Position numbers and translations under genes: made by a program
Part shown: in pieces, positions 17,828-27,812 of the stretch
How the letters are laid out: every line of letters begins with the position of its first letter
How positions within the stretch are numbered: position 1 is the stretch's first letter
Assembly: GCF_014873945.1 (NCBI RefSeq)
Contig: NZ_JADBEC010000001.1
Span: 310,001 to 374,000, forward strand
Reading direction: 5' to 3'
Length of the DNA: 64,000 nucleotides
DNA from: Rhizobium viscosum
GTDB lineage: Bacteria; Pseudomonadota; Alphaproteobacteria; Rhizobiales; Rhizobiaceae
The notes under the pieces: model-generated
The model's database searches: none
What the model saw: the letters and a program-made list of their open reading frames with translations, nothing else
Told to the model about the DNA's origin: nothing

Positions 17828-18211
17828 TTGATTGACCATATCACCGTAGCCGTCAGCGATCTCACGAAGAGCAGGCTCTTTTATGAGAAAGCCTTCGCGC
17901 CTTTGGGGTATACGCTGTCCTTTGGGAAAGAGGAGGTGTTCTGGGCTTTCGACATCGGCAACGGCTGCCTGTTTGAAATCCAGCAAGCCGATAGCGCTGC
18001 GCCGCTGACACGCGTCCACGTGGCCTTTCGAGTCAATAACAGGACAGAAGTCGACACCTTCTATCAAAGCGCGCTGGCAGCCGGTGCGCAGGATAATGGT
18101 GCACCTGGCTCGCGCCCGGACTACGCGCCTGATTATTATGCCTGCTTTGTTCTCGATCCAGACGGCTACAATATCGAAGCCATGATCAATCAGCCGCTTG
18201 AGAAAGCTTGA
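17828..18211 (+). CDS. VOC family (glyoxalase/bleomycin-resistance fold) protein
   Basis: 127 aa from a TTG start at 17828, supported by GAGGAGG 7-8 bases upstream. One vicinal-oxygen-chelate domain: IDHITVAVSDLTKSRLFYEKAF at the start, then the second beta-alpha-beta unit ending FVLDPDGYNIEAMIN. The metal-binding His (residue 3 of IDH) and Glu (IEAM) are present. Substrate unknown; rhizobia carry many such single-domain proteins. Downstream of the DUF817 gene and convergent with rplQ. Confidence 0.85.
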   Translation: MIDHITVAVSDLTKSRLFYEKAFAPLGYTLSFGKEEVFWAFDIGNGCLFEIQQADSAAPLTRVHVAFRVNNRTEVDTFYQSALAAGAQDNGAPGSRPDYAPDYYACFVLDPDGYNIEAMINQPLEKA

Positions 18212-18235
18212 GCGGGAACGATCTCAAACGCATAA

Positions 18236-18264
18236 ACGAAAAAAGCCGGGCAAAGCCCGGCTTT
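18236..18264 (-). terminator. intrinsic terminator of the ribosomal cluster (after rplQ)
   Basis: Perfect stem AAAGCCGGGC / GCCCGGCTTT with a 3-base loop (18242-18264). On the minus strand it is followed by a run of T, the classic end of the alpha operon, 24 bases after the rplQ stop. It may also serve the convergent VOC gene. Confidence 0.9.
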
Positions 18265-18287
18265 CCTGTTTCCGTAACCGGAAAATC

Positions 18288-18710
18288 TTATGCAGCGACA
18301 GACTGCTCTTCAGCAGCGACGCGGGCCTTGTCGGCTGCGCCCTTTGCGTAAGTGTCGCGGTCAACGAATTCGATGACGGCGAGAGCGGCATTGTCGCCCT
18401 GGCGGAAGCCAGCCTTCATAATGCGCAGGTAACCGCCGTTGCGGGTGGCGTAACGCGAAGCGATCGTGTCGAAGAGCTTCGAGACGACAGCGGCGTCCTT
18501 GATCTGCGAGATCGCCTGACGACGAGCGTGCAGGTCGCCGCGCTTGCCGAGGGTGACGAGCTTCTCGACGATCGGACGGATTTCCTTGGCCTTCGGCAAC
18601 GTCGTGACGATCTGCTCATGGGTAATGAGCGAAGCAGCCATATTGGCAAACATCGCCTTGCGATGGCTTGCGGTTCTGTTCAGCTTGCGGCCGGCTTTTG
18701 CGTGGCGCAT
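18288..18710 (-). CDS. rplQ: 50S ribosomal protein L17
   Basis: 140 aa. The N-terminal signature [17 protein letters not shown] (about residues 8-24) and [14 protein letters not shown] identify L17, which sits near the polypeptide exit of the large subunit. The C-terminus has an alanine-rich extension typical of alphaproteobacteria. Last gene of the cluster, 125 bases after rpoA, with a hairpin in the gap. Confidence 0.98.
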   Translation of the reverse strand: MRHAKAGRKLNRTASHRKAMFANMAASLITHEQIVTTLPKAKEIRPIVEKLVTLGKRGDLHARRQAISQIKDAAVVSKLFDTIASRYATRNGGYLRIMKAGFRQGDNAALAVIEFVDRDTYAKGAADKARVAAEEQSVAA

Positions 18711-18773
18711 TGCTATTCTCCTTTAATGCAGTGCCCTTACTTTGCTACCGGGCCTGCCGTTTCCTGGCACATG

Positions 18774-18828
18774 CAGGCGATAGGCCTGCTGTTTGACGGG
18801 GAAAGGCAGCCGTAAAGAGCCTGCCTTT
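18774..18828 (-). other. hairpins in the rpoA-rplQ spacer
   Basis: AAAGGCAG / CTGCCTTT (18802-18809 with 18821-18828) directly follows the rpoA stop on the minus strand, and GCAGGC / GCCTGC (18774-18779 with 18785-18790) follows it. No strong minus-strand U-tract, so processing or partial attenuation is more likely than termination. Confidence 0.5.
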
Positions 18829-18835
18829 TTGGTTC

Positions 18836-19846
18836 TTAATACTGGTCTTCGTAACGCTTTGCGAGATCTTCGATGTTCTCGGGCGGCCATGCCGGCACTT
18901 CCATACCGAGGTGCAGGCCCATGGAAGCGAGAACTTCCTTGATTTCGTTCAGCGACTTGCGACCAAAGTTCGGGGTGCGGAGCATTTCTGCTTCGGTCTT
19001 CTGAATGAGGTCGCCGATGTAGACGATGTTGTCGTTCTTCAGGCAGTTTGCCGAACGAACGGACAATTCGAGCTCGTCCACCTTCTTGAGGAGCGCCGGG
19101 TTGAAGGCCAGTTCAGTGACTGCTTCTTCTTCGGCTTCCTTCTGCGGTTCGTCGAAGTTGACGAAGACGCCAAGCTGGTCCTGCAGGATGCGAGCCGCAA
19201 AAGCGACGGCATCTTCGCCGGAGACAGAGCCATCGGTTTCGATGGTCATGGTCAGCTTGTCGTAGTCGAGAACCTGTCCTTCGCGGGTGTTTTCAACCTT
19301 GTAGGACACCTTCTTGACCGGCGAATAAAGGCTGTCGACCGGGATGAGACCGATCGGAGCATCTTCCGCACGATTGCGCTCGGCCGGGACATAGCCCTTA
19401 CCGTTGTTGACGGTGAACTCCATGCGGATTTCGGCACCCTCGTCGAGCGTGCAGATGACATGCTCGGGGTTGAGGATTTCGATATCGCCGACCGTCTGAA
19501 TGTCGCCAGCCGTTACAACACCCGGGCCCTGCTTGCGCACGACCATGCGCTTGGCATCATCGCCGTCCATCTTGATGGCGATTTCCTTGATGTTGAGCAC
19601 GATGTCCGTAACGTCCTCGCGAACGCCCGGGATCGAGGAGAATTCATGCAGCACGCCGTCGATCTGCACGGCCGTAACAGCGGCACCACGCAGAGAGGAG
19701 AGCAGAACGCGGCGCAGCGCGTTGCCGAGGGTGAGGCCGAAACCGCGCTCAAGCGGCTCTGCAACGAGAGTCGCCTTGGTGCGCGAGCTCGAAGAGAACT
19801 CCACCTTGTTCGGCTTGATCAATTCCTGCCAGTTCTTCTGAATCAT
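18836..19846 (-). CDS. rpoA: DNA-directed RNA polymerase subunit alpha
   Basis: 336 aa. The N-terminal dimerisation domain carries [33 protein letters not shown] in its early part, and the C-terminal domain (from about residue 250) carries [20 protein letters not shown] and [17 protein letters not shown], the UP-element and activator contact surface. Length is standard for rhizobia. It lies between rpsK and rplQ as in the alpha operon. Confidence 0.99.
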   Translation of the reverse strand: MIQKNWQELIKPNKVEFSSSSRTKATLVAEPLERGFGLTLGNALRRVLLSSLRGAAVTAVQIDGVLHEFSSIPGVREDVTDIVLNIKEIAIKMDGDDAKRMVVRKQGPGVVTAGDIQTVGDIEILNPEHVICTLDEGAEIRMEFTVNNGKGYVPAERNRAEDAPIGLIPVDSLYSPVKKVSYKVENTREGQVLDYDKLTMTIETDGSVSGEDAVAFAARILQDQLGVFVNFDEPQKEAEEEAVTELAFNPALLKKVDELELSVRSANCLKNDNIVYIGDLIQKTEAEMLRTPNFGRKSLNEIKEVLASMGLHLGMEVPAWPPENIEDLAKRYEDQY

Positions 19847-19863
19847 AATTTTGCCTTCCGTTC

Positions 19864-19930
19864 GTTGCCACCATCCAATCGTGGCAACCGAGCTTGAAAA
19901 CCACCGGGAGCGCTGAGGCGCTCACCGGTG
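19864..19930 (-). terminator. terminator-like hairpins in the rpsK-rpoA spacer
   Basis: CACCGGGAGCGC, TGAG, GCGCTCACCGGTG (19902-19930) form a 12-pair stem with one bulge. On the minus strand it is followed by GGTTTTCAAG. A second perfect 8-base stem GTTGCCAC / GTGGCAAC is at 19864-19888. Both lie between the rpsK stop and the rpoA start, so readthrough must occur or rpoA has another promoter. Confidence 0.55.
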
Positions 19931-19943
19931 ACGATAGCGATGA

Positions 19944-20333
19944 TCAGACGCGGCGCTTCTTGCGCGGACGGCAGCCATTGTGCGGAATCGGGGTCACGTC
20001 GCGGATGGACGTGATCATGAAACCGGCAGCCTGGAGCGCGCGCAGAGCCGATTCACGGCCGGAACCCGGGCCGCAGACTTCGACTTCCAGCGACTTCATG
20101 CCATGTTCCTGAGCTTTCTTGGCGCAGTCTTCGGCAGCGATCTGGGCAGCGAACGGGGTCGACTTGCGCGAGCCCTTGAAGCCCTTGGCGCCAGCAGACG
20201 ACCAGGCAATCGCATTGCCCTGCGCGTCGGTGATGGTGATCATCGTGTTGTTGAAAGTCGAGTTGACGTGAGCGACACCCGACGAGATGTTCTTGCGCTC
20301 GCGACGGCGAACGCGGACGGCTTCCTTAGCCAT
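19944..20333 (-). CDS. rpsK: 30S ribosomal protein S11
   Basis: 129 aa. S11 signature sequences: [22 protein letters not shown] near residue 20-40, [19 protein letters not shown], and the C-terminal [20 protein letters not shown]. It forms part of the platform near the decoding site and mRNA exit. The gene is flanked by hairpin-bearing spacers on both sides. Confidence 0.99.
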   Translation of the reverse strand: MAKEAVRVRRRERKNISSGVAHVNSTFNNTMITITDAQGNAIAWSSAGAKGFKGSRKSTPFAAQIAAEDCAKKAQEHGMKSLEVEVCGPGSGRESALRALQAAGFMITSIRDVTPIPHNGCRPRKKRRV

Positions 20334-20420
20334 GGTATTCCTTTCTTGGATCTCTTCACCGCCGTAATCCCAGCGGCTACACCGGAACGGCGCCTATACG
20401 ACCCCGTCCCAAACTCAAAA

Positions 20421-20445
20421 GAGGCCGGCGCAGACCGCCAGCCTC
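20421..20445 (-). terminator. terminator-like hairpin in the rpsM-rpsK spacer
   Basis: Plus-strand GAGGCCGGCG, CAGAC, CGCCAGCCTC pairs over 10 bases (one wobble on the RNA). Read on the minus strand it is followed at once by TTTTGAGTTT. This is the shape of an intrinsic terminator within the operon, 21 bases after the rpsM stop. Confidence 0.65.
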
Positions 20446-20466
20446 CTCATCCCGGTTTCCCGGAAA

Positions 20467-20835
20467 TTACTTCTTCTTACCAGCGATCGCCTTTGCCGGG
20501 CCCTTGCGGGTACGAGCATTGGTGTGCGTGCGCTGACCACGGACCGGAAGGCCACGACGGTGACGCAGGCCGCGGTAGCAGCCGAGGTCCATCAGACGCT
20601 TGATGTTCATCGCGGTTTCGCGACGAAGATCGCCCTCGACCTGATAGTCACGGTCGATGGTTTCGCGGATCTGAAGGATTTCAGCATCCGTGAGCTGATG
20701 AACGCGGCGATCAGCCGGAATACCGACCTTCTCGACGATTTCCTGCGCGAATTTCGATCCAATCCCGTGAATGTAGGTCAGCGCGATGACGACGCGCTTT
20801 GCAGTCGGGATGTTGACGCCAGCGATACGTGCCAC
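20467..20835 (-). CDS. rpsM: 30S ribosomal protein S13
   Basis: 122 aa from a GTG start at 20835, placed by AAGGAGAA seven bases upstream and by the family N-terminus [14 protein letters not shown]; an ATG 36 bases further up would add residues not seen in S13. The C-terminal tail [21 protein letters not shown] contacts the P-site tRNA. First gene after adk, 219 bases downstream of it. Confidence 0.98.
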   Translation of the reverse strand: MARIAGVNIPTAKRVVIALTYIHGIGSKFAQEIVEKVGIPADRRVHQLTDAEILQIRETIDRDYQVEGDLRRETAMNIKRLMDLGCYRGLRHRRGLPVRGQRTHTNARTRKGPAKAIAGKKK

Positions 20836-20941
20836 GCCTATTCTCCTTGCATTCCAGTTGCCATCCGGCAATAGGGCTTCGTTATGCAGCCAGAGGCCAC
20901 TCGATTAAATTCGGGTTCGTAACATCACAAAACGATCGACC

Positions 20942-20963
20942 CCGGACTTCCTTCGGGAAATCC
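20942..20963 (-). other. hairpin in the adk-rpsM spacer
   Basis: CGGACTTCC, TTCG, GGAAATCCG (plus strand) makes a 9-pair stem with one wobble in the 219-base gap between adk and rpsM. No U-tract follows on the minus strand. Nothing else was seen in the gap apart from a T6 run near 21016-21021. Confidence 0.45.
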
Positions 20964-21054
20964 GCGCCGATCGCAGGGAATGTCGCGAGTTGGCGCGGTT
21001 TAGCGGAATCAGTGCAAAAAAGCAACCGCTCCCGCGAAGTTTATTTTCAAAGCT

Positions 21055-21705
21055 TTAAAGCTCGGAAAGAATGCGTTCGATCTCGGTAGTAACCTGATCG
21101 ATTTCGGCCATGCCATCCACGGACTTCAGTTTGCCCTTGGCATAATAGTAGCCGATCAGCGGCGAGGTTTCCTTGTAGTAGACCTCGAGACGCTTGGTCA
21201 TGGTCTCGGCATTGTCGTCGGGACGACGCTTGAAGTGGGTCGAACCGCACTTGTCGCAGACACCCTCTTTGGCCGGGACCTTGTCCGAGTCGTGATAGAC
21301 AGTACCGCACTCAGCGCAGGAGTAACGGCCCGCTACGCGACGGACCAGTTCCTTGTCGTCAACGCGGAGTTCGATGACAACAGAGAGATCGAGACCCTTG
21401 GCCTTCAGCATCGCCTGTGTGGCATCTGCCTGCACGAGCGTGCGCGGGAAGCCGTCGAGGATGAAACCGTTGGCGCAATCGGGCTGATCGATTCGTTCGG
21501 AGACGATGGCATTGACAATCTCGTCCGAGACCAGATTTCCGGCGTCCATGACAGCTTTCGCACGCTTGCCGACTTCAGTACCGGCCTGAACGGCGGCGCG
21601 CAGCATGTCACCCGTGGAAAGCTGCGGAATGCCATGCTTTTCCACGATCCGCTGGGCCTGGGTCCCCTTACCCGCGCCCGGCGGCCCCAAAAGTATAAGT
21701 CTCAT
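21055..21705 (-). CDS. adk: adenylate kinase
   Basis: 216 aa, long form with a LID domain. ATP + AMP to 2 ADP. P-loop [11 protein letters not shown] at residues 5-15, NMP-binding region [10 protein letters not shown], and [10 protein letters not shown]. The LID carries CAECGTVYH and VCDKCGS (about residues 130-154), a four-cysteine zinc site like that of Gram-positive adenylate kinases rather than the zinc-free enterobacterial form. Overlaps secY by 4 bases (21702-21705). Confidence 0.98.
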   Translation of the reverse strand: MRLILLGPPGAGKGTQAQRIVEKHGIPQLSTGDMLRAAVQAGTEVGKRAKAVMDAGNLVSDEIVNAIVSERIDQPDCANGFILDGFPRTLVQADATQAMLKAKGLDLSVVIELRVDDKELVRRVAGRYSCAECGTVYHDSDKVPAKEGVCDKCGSTHFKRRPDDNAETMTKRLEVYYKETSPLIGYYYAKGKLKSVDGMAEIDQVTTEIERILSEL

Positions 21706-23042
21706 CGCCCCCTCTTTCCTCCACGCAGCTTCGATTTCTTGATCAGGCCTTCGTACTGCTGTGCGATCAGATGGCCCTGGATCTGTGCCACCGTATCAAG
21801 AGTTACGCTAACCACGATCAAAAGCGAAGTCCCACCAAGGGCCAATGGGATGCCGGTTTGCGACACCAGAATCTCAGGCAGGATGCAGACGAAGACGAGA
21901 TAGATAGCGCCGATCACCGTGATACGGGTCAGCACGTAGTCGATATATTCGGCGGTGCGATCGCCCGGGCGGATGCCGGGAATGAAGCCGCCATGCTTCT
22001 TCAGATTATCGGCCGTGTCCTTCGGATTGAAGACGATGGCCGTGTAGAAAAAGGCAAAGAAGGCGATGAGGGCCGCATAGAGCACCATATAAAGCGGCTG
22101 GCCGTGGCCAAGCGCTGCAACCACCGAGGTCGCCCAGGCGGGCATCGCCGTCGTGCTGGCGAAGCCTGCGAGCGTCGCCGGCAGAAGCAGCAGCGAAGAT
22201 GCAAAGATAGCCGGGATGACGCCCGAGGTGTTCAGCTTCAGCGGCAGGTGCGAGGTATCGCCCTGGAACATGCGGTTGCCAACCTGGCGCTTCGGATACT
22301 GGATGAGCAGACGGCGCTGCGCACGTTCAACGAAGACGATAATGGCAATGACGGCGATTGCTACGACGATAACGGCCAGGATGAGCGTCGTCGACAGCGC
22401 ACCGGTACGGCCGAGTTCCAGCGTACCGGCAAGAGCGGTCGGAAGACCGGCGGCAATGCCTGCGAAGATGATCAGCGAAATGCCATTGCCTATGCCGCGC
22501 GAGGTGATCTGCTCACCGAGCCACATCAGGAACATGGTGCCGCCGAGCAGCGTCAGAACGGTCGAAATTTTGAAGAACCAGCCCGGATCGACGACAAGGC
22601 CGTTGCCGCTTTCTAGACCGACGGCAATACCGTAAGCCTGGAGCGCTCCGAGGATGACCGTGCCGTAGCGGGTGTACTGGTTGATGATCTTGCGGCCCTG
22701 CTCACCTTCCTTCTTCAGGTTTTCGAGCGCCGGCACGACCGAGGTCATGAGCTGCACGATGATCGAAGCGGAGATGTAAGGCATAATGCCGAGCGCGAAG
22801 ATCGCCATGCGCTGTACGGCGCCGCCCGAGAACATGTTGAAGAGGCCAAGAATGCCGCCGGCCTGCCCCTGGAAGGCCTGGGCGTATGCCTGTGGATTGA
22901 GGCCCGGAAGCGGAATATGGGTACCCAGCCGGTAGACAAGGAGAGCTGCCAGTGTAAACCACAGGCGCTTCTTAAGATCCTCGGCTTTGGCGAAGGTCGA
23001 AAAATTTAGGTTCGAAGCCAGTTGTTCCGCTGCAGAAGCCAT
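21702..23042 (-). CDS. secY: preprotein translocase subunit SecY
   Basis: 446 aa from the ATG at 23042 (GCGGAGAA upstream; family N-terminus [15 protein letters not shown]), with ten transmembrane helices. It is the channel of the Sec translocon and partners with SecE, also encoded in this window at 50838. Recognised segments: [21 protein letters not shown] plug region ([23 protein letters not shown]) and [17 protein letters not shown] in the cytoplasmic loop before helix 7. It couples to adk by a 4-base overlap. Confidence 0.98.
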   Translation of the reverse strand: MASAAEQLASNLNFSTFAKAEDLKKRLWFTLAALLVYRLGTHIPLPGLNPQAYAQAFQGQAGGILGLFNMFSGGAVQRMAIFALGIMPYISASIIVQLMTSVVPALENLKKEGEQGRKIINQYTRYGTVILGALQAYGIAVGLESGNGLVVDPGWFFKISTVLTLLGGTMFLMWLGEQITSRGIGNGISLIIFAGIAAGLPTALAGTLELGRTGALSTTLILAVIVVAIAVIAIIVFVERAQRRLLIQYPKRQVGNRMFQGDTSHLPLKLNTSGVIPAIFASSLLLLPATLAGFASTTAMPAWATSVVAALGHGQPLYMVLYAALIAFFAFFYTAIVFNPKDTADNLKKHGGFIPGIRPGDRTAEYIDYVLTRITVIGAIYLVFVCILPEILVSQTGIPLALGGTSLLIVVSVTLDTVAQIQGHLIAQQYEGLIKKSKLRGGKRGR

Positions 23043-23234
23043 GCGTTTCTCCGCGCTACCAATTCCGGGCGCTCTCGAGTCGGCCGGCACCGGAATCAGT
23101 ATGAATTTCTTTTAAAAACCGGGCTTCGGACGGATCGCTGGCGCAACCCTATGCCTCACCCTCGTTTTCAGTCTTACCGTCTCGACGCGGATGCGTCCAA
23201 GCAGGTTTTTGTGAGGCTCACATATGGGAGCAAA

Positions 23235-23263
23235 ATCGCCCGGTGTGAAGCACCCCGGGCGAT
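23235..23263 (-). terminator. terminator-like hairpin in the rplO-secY spacer
   Basis: On the minus strand ATCGCCCGGGGTG, CTTCA, CACCGGGCGAT followed by TTTTGC, 15 bases after the rplO stop. The spacer is 235 bases, much longer than the 11-17 bases typical of the genes just upstream. SecY and the genes behind it may therefore need an additional promoter, although none could be defined. Confidence 0.65.
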
Positions 23264-23277
23264 ATATCATCAGTTTA

Positions 23278-23751
23278 TTATTCTGCCGCTGCGGCAGAAA
23301 GAAGCGTTACCTTGCCGCCAGCCTTTTCGATCTTCTCGACGGCAGACTTGGAAGCGCCTGCAACTTCGAGCGTGATCTTGGCCTTGAGCTCGCCGTCGGC
23401 GAGAACGCGAACGCCGTCCTTGGCGCGGCGGATGACGCCGGCAGCCTTGAGAGCAGCTGCATCAACGGTTGCCTTCGCGTCGAGCTTGCCGGCATCGACG
23501 GCAGCCTGGATGCGTGCCAGCGATACGACGACGTAGTCGGCTGCGAAGATGTTGTTGAAGCCGCGCTTCGGCAGGCGACGGTAGATGGGCATCTGACCGC
23601 CTTCGAAGCCGTTGATGGCAACGCCCGAACGGGACTTCTGACCCTTTACACCGCGACCACCGGTCTTGCCGGAGCCCGAGCCGATACCGCGGCCGAGACG
23701 CTTGCGGCTATGGGTAGAGCCTTCGTTATCCTTGATTTCATTGAGTTTCAT
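23278..23751 (-). CDS. rplO: 50S ribosomal protein L15
   Basis: 157 aa from the ATG at 23751 ([16 protein letters not shown] eight bases upstream). The glycine/arginine-rich N-terminal arm [30 protein letters not shown] sequence (about residues 14-40) and [15 protein letters not shown] identify L15, a late assembly protein of the large subunit. Last ribosomal gene before the secY spacer. Confidence 0.98.
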   Translation of the reverse strand: MKLNEIKDNEGSTHSRKRLGRGIGSGSGKTGGRGVKGQKSRSGVAINGFEGGQMPIYRRLPKRGFNNIFAADYVVVSLARIQAAVDAGKLDAKATVDAAALKAAGVIRRAKDGVRVLADGELKAKITLEVAGASKSAVEKIEKAGGKVTLLSAAAAE

Positions 23752-23767
23752 GAGCGTTACTCCGGAC

Positions 23768-23977
23768 TCACTTCTCGTCGACAACGCGAACGAGATGCTG
23801 GACTGCACGGATCATGCCACGAACGGCTGGAGTGTCTTCCAGCGTGCGGCGACGGTGCATCTTGTTCAGTCCGAGACCGATCAGCGTGCGCTGCTGGACG
23901 TCCGGACGGCGAATCGGGCTGCCGATCTGTTCGATCGTAACAGTCTTCGCTTCAGCCTTCTTGGTAGCCTTGGCCAT
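23768..23977 (-). CDS. rpmD: 50S ribosomal protein L30
   Basis: 69 aa. [32 protein letters not shown] and [15 protein letters not shown] are the bacterial L30 pattern, with a short lysine/alanine-rich N-terminus. Sits between rpsE and rplO with 13 and 16-base gaps, as in the spc operon. Confidence 0.98.
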   Translation of the reverse strand: MAKATKKAEAKTVTIEQIGSPIRRPDVQQRTLIGLGLNKMHRRRTLEDTPAVRGMIRAVQHLVRVVDEK

Positions 23978-23990
23978 TGGTCAGCTCCTC

Positions 23991-24560
23991 TTATTCTTCA
24001 GAGGCGTTGCCAGAAGCGGCACGGCGAGCCTGGAGCGTAGCATACTTGATGCCGCGCTGAGCTGCGATGTCCTTCGGGTGAACCTGGTGCTTCAGAGCGT
24101 CGAAGGTGGCGCGAACCATGTTGTAGGGGTTCGAGGAACCGGTCGACTTGGCGACGACGTCGTGGACGCCGAGCGTTTCGAAAACGGCGCGCATCGGACC
24201 ACCGGCGATGATACCGGTACCGACCTTGGCCGAGCGCAGCAGAACCTTGCCGGCGCCGTGACGGCCATGGACGTCATGATGCAGCGTACGGCCGTCACGC
24301 AGCGGTACGAAGATCAGTTCGCGCTTGGCTGCTTCGGTTGCCTTGCGGATGGCTTCCGGCACTTCGCGTGCCTTGCCATGGCCAAAGCCAACGCGGCCCT
24401 TCTGGTCGCCGACGACGACGAGTGCTGCGAAACCAAAACGACGGCCGCCCTTGACGACCTTGGCGACGCGGTTGATCGCGACAAGCTTGTCGACGAATTC
24501 GCTATCGCGCTCTTCGCGGCTCTGGCGGTCTTCCCGCTGCGGCCTTCTTTCCTGTGCCAT
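23991..24560 (-). CDS. rpsE: 30S ribosomal protein S5
   Basis: 189 aa from the ATG at 24560 ([19 protein letters not shown] upstream). The dsRNA-binding domain has [18 protein letters not shown] and [19 protein letters not shown]; the C-terminal half has [21 protein letters not shown]5 affects decoding accuracy, and spectinomycin-resistance sites lie in the N-terminal loop. Separated from rplR by an unusually long 129-base gap with hairpins. Confidence 0.98.
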   Translation of the reverse strand: MAQERRPQREDRQSREERDSEFVDKLVAINRVAKVVKGGRRFGFAALVVVGDQKGRVGFGHGKAREVPEAIRKATEAAKRELIFVPLRDGRTLHHDVHGRHGAGKVLLRSAKVGTGIIAGGPMRAVFETLGVHDVVAKSTGSSNPYNMVRATFDALKHQVHPKDIAAQRGIKYATLQARRAASGNASEE

Positions 24561-24607
24561 TGTCCTCTTCCTTTTTCTTTTCCGGGTGCAATCGGCAAAC
24601 AAAACGA

Positions 24608-24683
24608 GGACCGCATCAGCTTCCGTAGGGAACGATCTGCGGTCCGGTGAAATCCGGCCGAAGCTCGAAAGCCTTCGGCCGGA
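24608..24683 (-). terminator. two hairpins in the rplR-rpsE spacer, the second terminator-like
   Basis: TCCGGCCGAAG / CTTCGGCCGGA (24653-24663 with 24673-24683, perfect 11-base stem) directly follows the rplR stop. GGACCGCA / TGCGGTCC (24608-24615 with 24638-24645) comes next and on the minus strand is followed by TCGTTTTGTTT. Both precede rpsE. Confidence 0.55.
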
Positions 24684-24689
24684 AACTGA

Positions 24690-25052
24690 TTAGAAGGTCA
24701 GACCGCCTTCGCGGGCTGCATCTGCCAGGGCCTTAATGCGGCCGTGATAGATGAAGGCGCCACGGTCGAATACGACCTCAGTGACGCCTGCCTTCGAGGC
24801 GCGCTCAGCAACGAGCTTGCCGACGAGGGCAGCTGCTGCAGTATCGGCACCGGTCTTCAGAGAACCGCGCAGATCCTTATCGAGGGTCGATGCAGCGGCA
24901 AGCGTCTTGCCAGCGACATCGTCGATGATCTGTGCGTAGATGTTCTTCGACGAGCGATGAACCGACAGGCGCGGACGGCCATTGGCCACCGACTTGAGGT
25001 GACGGCGCACGCGGTTGGCACGACGTGCAAGTGCTTCTTTCCTGCTAGCCAT
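24690..25052 (-). CDS. rplR: 50S ribosomal protein L18
   Basis: 120 aa. [36 protein letters not shown] and the C-terminal [26 protein letters not shown] are diagnostic of L18, a 5S rRNA-binding protein. 12 bases after rplF. Confidence 0.99.
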   Translation of the reverse strand: MASRKEALARRANRVRRHLKSVANGRPRLSVHRSSKNIYAQIIDDVAGKTLAAASTLDKDLRGSLKTGADTAAAALVGKLVAERASKAGVTEVVFDRGAFIYHGRIKALADAAREGGLTF

Positions 25053-25064
25053 TTCGCGTGATCC

Positions 25065-25598
25065 TTACTTCTTCTTGCCTTCTTTGCGGACAATCCGCTC
25101 TTCGGCATACTTGACGCCCTTGCCCTTGTAGGGCTCCGGACCGCGGTATTCGCGGATCTCGGCGGCGACCTGGCCGACCTGCTGCTTGTTGATGCCGGTG
25201 ACGACGATTTCCGTCGGCTTCGGTACAGCGATCGTGATGCCCTGCGGCGGTTCGTAGACCACGTCGTGGCTGAAACCGAGCGCCAGCTGCAGGTTCTTGC
25301 CCTGCAGGGATGCACGGTAACCAACGCCGTTGATTTCGAGCTTGCGCTCGAAGCCGTCCTTAACGCCCTTGAAGATGTTCTCGATCATCGTGCGGGACAT
25401 ACCCCACTTCGACCGAGCGTCCTTCGTCTGGGAAAGCGGTGTTACGACGACCGCATTGTTTTCGAGCTTGACGCTGATTTCATCATTCGCGACGAAAAAC
25501 AGCTCGCCCTTCGGGCCCTTAGCGGAAACCTTCTGGCCATCGACCGTAGCCGTGATCCCAGCAGGCACCTGAACGGGCTTCTTACCGATACGAGACAT
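25065..25598 (-). CDS. rplF: 50S ribosomal protein L6
   Basis: 177 aa. Two repeated L6 domains: [15 protein letters not shown] with KGPKGEL near the N-terminus, and the C-terminal signature [23 protein letters not shown]. Lies near the factor-binding site of the large subunit. 41 bases after rpsH. Confidence 0.99.
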   Translation of the reverse strand: MSRIGKKPVQVPAGITATVDGQKVSAKGPKGELFFVANDEISVKLENNAVVVTPLSQTKDARSKWGMSRTMIENIFKGVKDGFERKLEINGVGYRASLQGKNLQLALGFSHDVVYEPPQGITIAVPKPTEIVVTGINKQQVGQVAAEIREYRGPEPYKGKGVKYAEERIVRKEGKKK

Positions 25599-25639
25599 GT
25601 TTCTATCCTGTCTGTTCGCTATGGAGACCCTGCGCAGTC

Positions 25640-26038
25640 TTAGAAGACCGAGCAGAGAACCTCGCCACCAACGTTCTGTTCGCGAGCCTGGTGATCGGCC
25701 ATCACGCCCTTCGGGGTCGAAAGGATGGTGATGCCGAGGCCGTTCGCGACCTGCGGAATGGACTTGACCGAGACATAAACCCGGCGGCCCGGCTTGGACA
25801 CACGGCCGATCTCACGGATCACCGATGCGCCTTCATAGTACTTCAGTTCGATGTTCAGTTCGGACTTGCCGTTGCCGAAATCGACGACGGAATAGCCACG
25901 GATGTAGCCTTCAGACTGGAGGACATCGAGAACACGTGCACGGAGCTTGGAAGCAGGCGTCGAAACCGACGACTTGCGACGCGAAGCGCCGTTGCGGATA
26001 CGGGTGAGCATATCGCCCAACGGATCAGTCATTGTCAT
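25640..26038 (-). CDS. rpsH: 30S ribosomal protein S8
   Basis: 132 aa. [15 protein letters not shown] at the N-terminus and the C-terminal [32 protein letters not shown] match S8, which binds helix 21 of 16S rRNA and in enterobacteria represses the spc operon. Twelve bases after rpsN. The repressor-target structure of enterobacteria is upstream of rplE and was not identifiable here. Confidence 0.99.
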   Translation of the reverse strand: MTMTDPLGDMLTRIRNGASRRKSSVSTPASKLRARVLDVLQSEGYIRGYSVVDFGNGKSELNIELKYYEGASVIREIGRVSKPGRRVYVSVKSIPQVANGLGITILSTPKGVMADHQAREQNVGGEVLCSVF

Positions 26039-26050
26039 CTAACCTGCTCC

Positions 26051-26356
26051 TTACCAGCTCGACTTGACGATGCCCGGCACCTTGCCGAGATTGCCCAGTT
26101 CGCGCAGCGCGATACGCGACATACGCAGTTTACGGTAATAAGCGCGCGGACGACCGGACACTTCGCAACGATTGCGAATGCGGGTCTTCGATCCGTCGCG
26201 CGGCAGGGATGCCAGCTTGATCGAGGCCTTGAACCGCTCTTCGATCGGAAGAGCCTGGTTCATGATGATCGCCTTCAGGGCAGCACGCTTGCCAGCCTGG
26301 TTTGCGACCGTATTACGGCGGCGCTTGTTCTTTTCAACTGCGCTTGTCTTCGCCAT
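26051..26356 (-). CDS. rpsN: 30S ribosomal protein S14
   Basis: 101 aa from the ATG at 26356 ([23 protein letters not shown] upstream). This is the long, zinc-independent form: the C-terminal [26 protein letters not shown] lacks the CxxC zinc pairs. 32 bases after rplE. Confidence 0.98.
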   Translation of the reverse strand: MAKTSAVEKNKRRRNTVANQAGKRAALKAIIMNQALPIEERFKASIKLASLPRDGSKTRIRNRCEVSGRPRAYYRKLRMSRIALRELGNLGKVPGIVKSSW

Positions 26357-26388
26357 GTCAGGTTCCTTTTCTACGCTCGTCGTTACGG

Positions 26389-26946
26389 TTACTGACGGAA
26401 CGGGAAGCTGAACTCCGTGAGGAGCGCGCGAGCTTCGTCGTCGGTCGTTGCCGTCGTGCAAACGATGATGTCCATGCCCCACATCTGATCAACCTTGTCG
26501 TAGTTGATTTCTGGGAACACAATGTGCTCCTTGATGCCCATGGCGAAGTTGCCACGGCCGTCAAAGCTCTTCGGGTTCAGGCCGCGGAAGTCGCGAACGC
26601 GCGGAAGCGCGATGTTGACCAGACGATCCAGGAACTCGTACATGCGGGCGCCGCGCAGGGTGACCTTCGCGCCGATCGGCATGTTTTCGCGGACCTTGAA
26701 GCCAGCGATAGAGTTACGTGCGCGGGTGATGACCGGCTTCTGACCGGCGATGGCAGCCAGGTCGGCAGCAGCAACGGTCGGCTTCTTGGAATCAGCCGTG
26801 GCTTCGCCCACACCCATGTTGATAACGATCTTGTCGAGCTTCGGGATCATCATCTCGTTGGCGTAGGAGAACTTCTCCTGCATCGCCTTACGGATCCGCT
26901 CGACATATTCCTTCTTGAGCCGCGGCTCGTACTTTGCCTCAGCCAT
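26389..26946 (-). CDS. rplE: 50S ribosomal protein L5
   Basis: 185 aa. [15 protein letters not shown] (about 37-51), [21 protein letters not shown] and the C-terminal [20 protein letters not shown] identify L5, which binds 5S rRNA and touches P-site tRNA. Its start overlaps the end of rplX by 8 bases, so the two are probably translationally coupled. Confidence 0.99.
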   Translation of the reverse strand: MAEAKYEPRLKKEYVERIRKAMQEKFSYANEMMIPKLDKIVINMGVGEATADSKKPTVAAADLAAIAGQKPVITRARNSIAGFKVRENMPIGAKVTLRGARMYEFLDRLVNIALPRVRDFRGLNPKSFDGRGNFAMGIKEHIVFPEINYDKVDQMWGMDIIVCTTATTDDEARALLTEFSFPFRQ

Positions 26947-27247
26947 CGATTACTTCTCCCGAACGCTTAGCCACGCGGACCTTCTTGCCGTCAACAACCT
27001 TGAAGCCGACGCGGGTCGGCTTGCCGTCCTTGTCGACGATGGCGACGTTGGACAGGTGGACCGAAGCTTCCTTGGAAATGATCCCGGCTTCCTGGGTCTG
27101 CGTCTGACGCTGGTGGCGCTTTACGACGTTAACGCCGCGAACCACGGCGCGATCTTCCTTCGGCAGGACCTGGATGACTTCGCCAGTGCGGCCCTTGTCC
27201 TTACCTGCGAGCATGACGACCTTGTCGCCCTTACGAATCTTCTGCAT
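26939..27247 (-). CDS. rplX: 50S ribosomal protein L24
   Basis: 102 aa. An N-terminal KOW motif ([26 protein letters not shown]) followed by [23 protein letters not shown]24 starts large-subunit assembly. Ends inside the start of rplE, 12 bases after rplN. Confidence 0.99.
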   Translation of the reverse strand: MQKIRKGDKVVMLAGKDKGRTGEVIQVLPKEDRAVVRGVNVVKRHQRQTQTQEAGIISKEASVHLSNVAIVDKDGKPTRVGFKVVDGKKVRVAKRSGEVIDG

Positions 27248-27259
27248 CGTTCCCGCTCC

Positions 27260-27628
27260 TTACAGTACTTCGGGAGCCAGCGAGATGATCTTCATGTGGT
27301 TCTTGGCGCGGAGTTCGCGCGGAACCGGTCCGAAGATACGGGTGCCGATCGGCTCTTTTTTGTTGTCGATGAGGACTGCTGCGTTGGTGTCGAAGCGGAT
27401 GACAGAGCCATCCGGACGACGGATATCCTTGGCGGTGCGAACGACAACCGCCTTCATCACGTCACCCTTCTTCACACGGCCGCGCGGAATAGCTTCCTTG
27501 ATCGAAACGACGATGACGTCGCCGATCGAGGCATACTTGCGCTTCGAGCCGCCCAGCACCTTGATGCACATGACACGACGGGCGCCGGAATTATCCGCGA
27601 CGTCGAGGTTTGTTTGCATCTGAATCAT
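27260..27628 (-). CDS. rplN: 50S ribosomal protein L14
   Basis: 122 aa, the canonical length, from the ATG at 27628 ([18 protein letters not shown]). [24 protein letters not shown] is the L14 signature. An upstream in-frame ATG would add 29 residues foreign to L14. First gene after a 261-base spacer that follows rpsQ. Confidence 0.98.
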   Translation of the reverse strand: MIQMQTNLDVADNSGARRVMCIKVLGGSKRKYASIGDVIVVSIKEAIPRGRVKKGDVMKAVVVRTAKDIRRPDGSVIRFDTNAAVLIDNKKEPIGTRIFGPVPRELRAKNHMKIISLAPEVL

Positions 27629-27812
27629 ATCAGGTCGCCTTCTTGTTCTTACCGGAATGGTTGGGCAAAACCCCCTCTTCCGGCTTATGAAAAATGTCTG
27701 CCGGCCGCCCGTCACGAAGACGGCGAAAACACGGCAATAGCTTGAATAGCGCGGAATAGATCGTTGCCAGGGTGGTTTCCCAGATGGGACCTTCCGTGCG
27801 CTTAAAGCAAAA

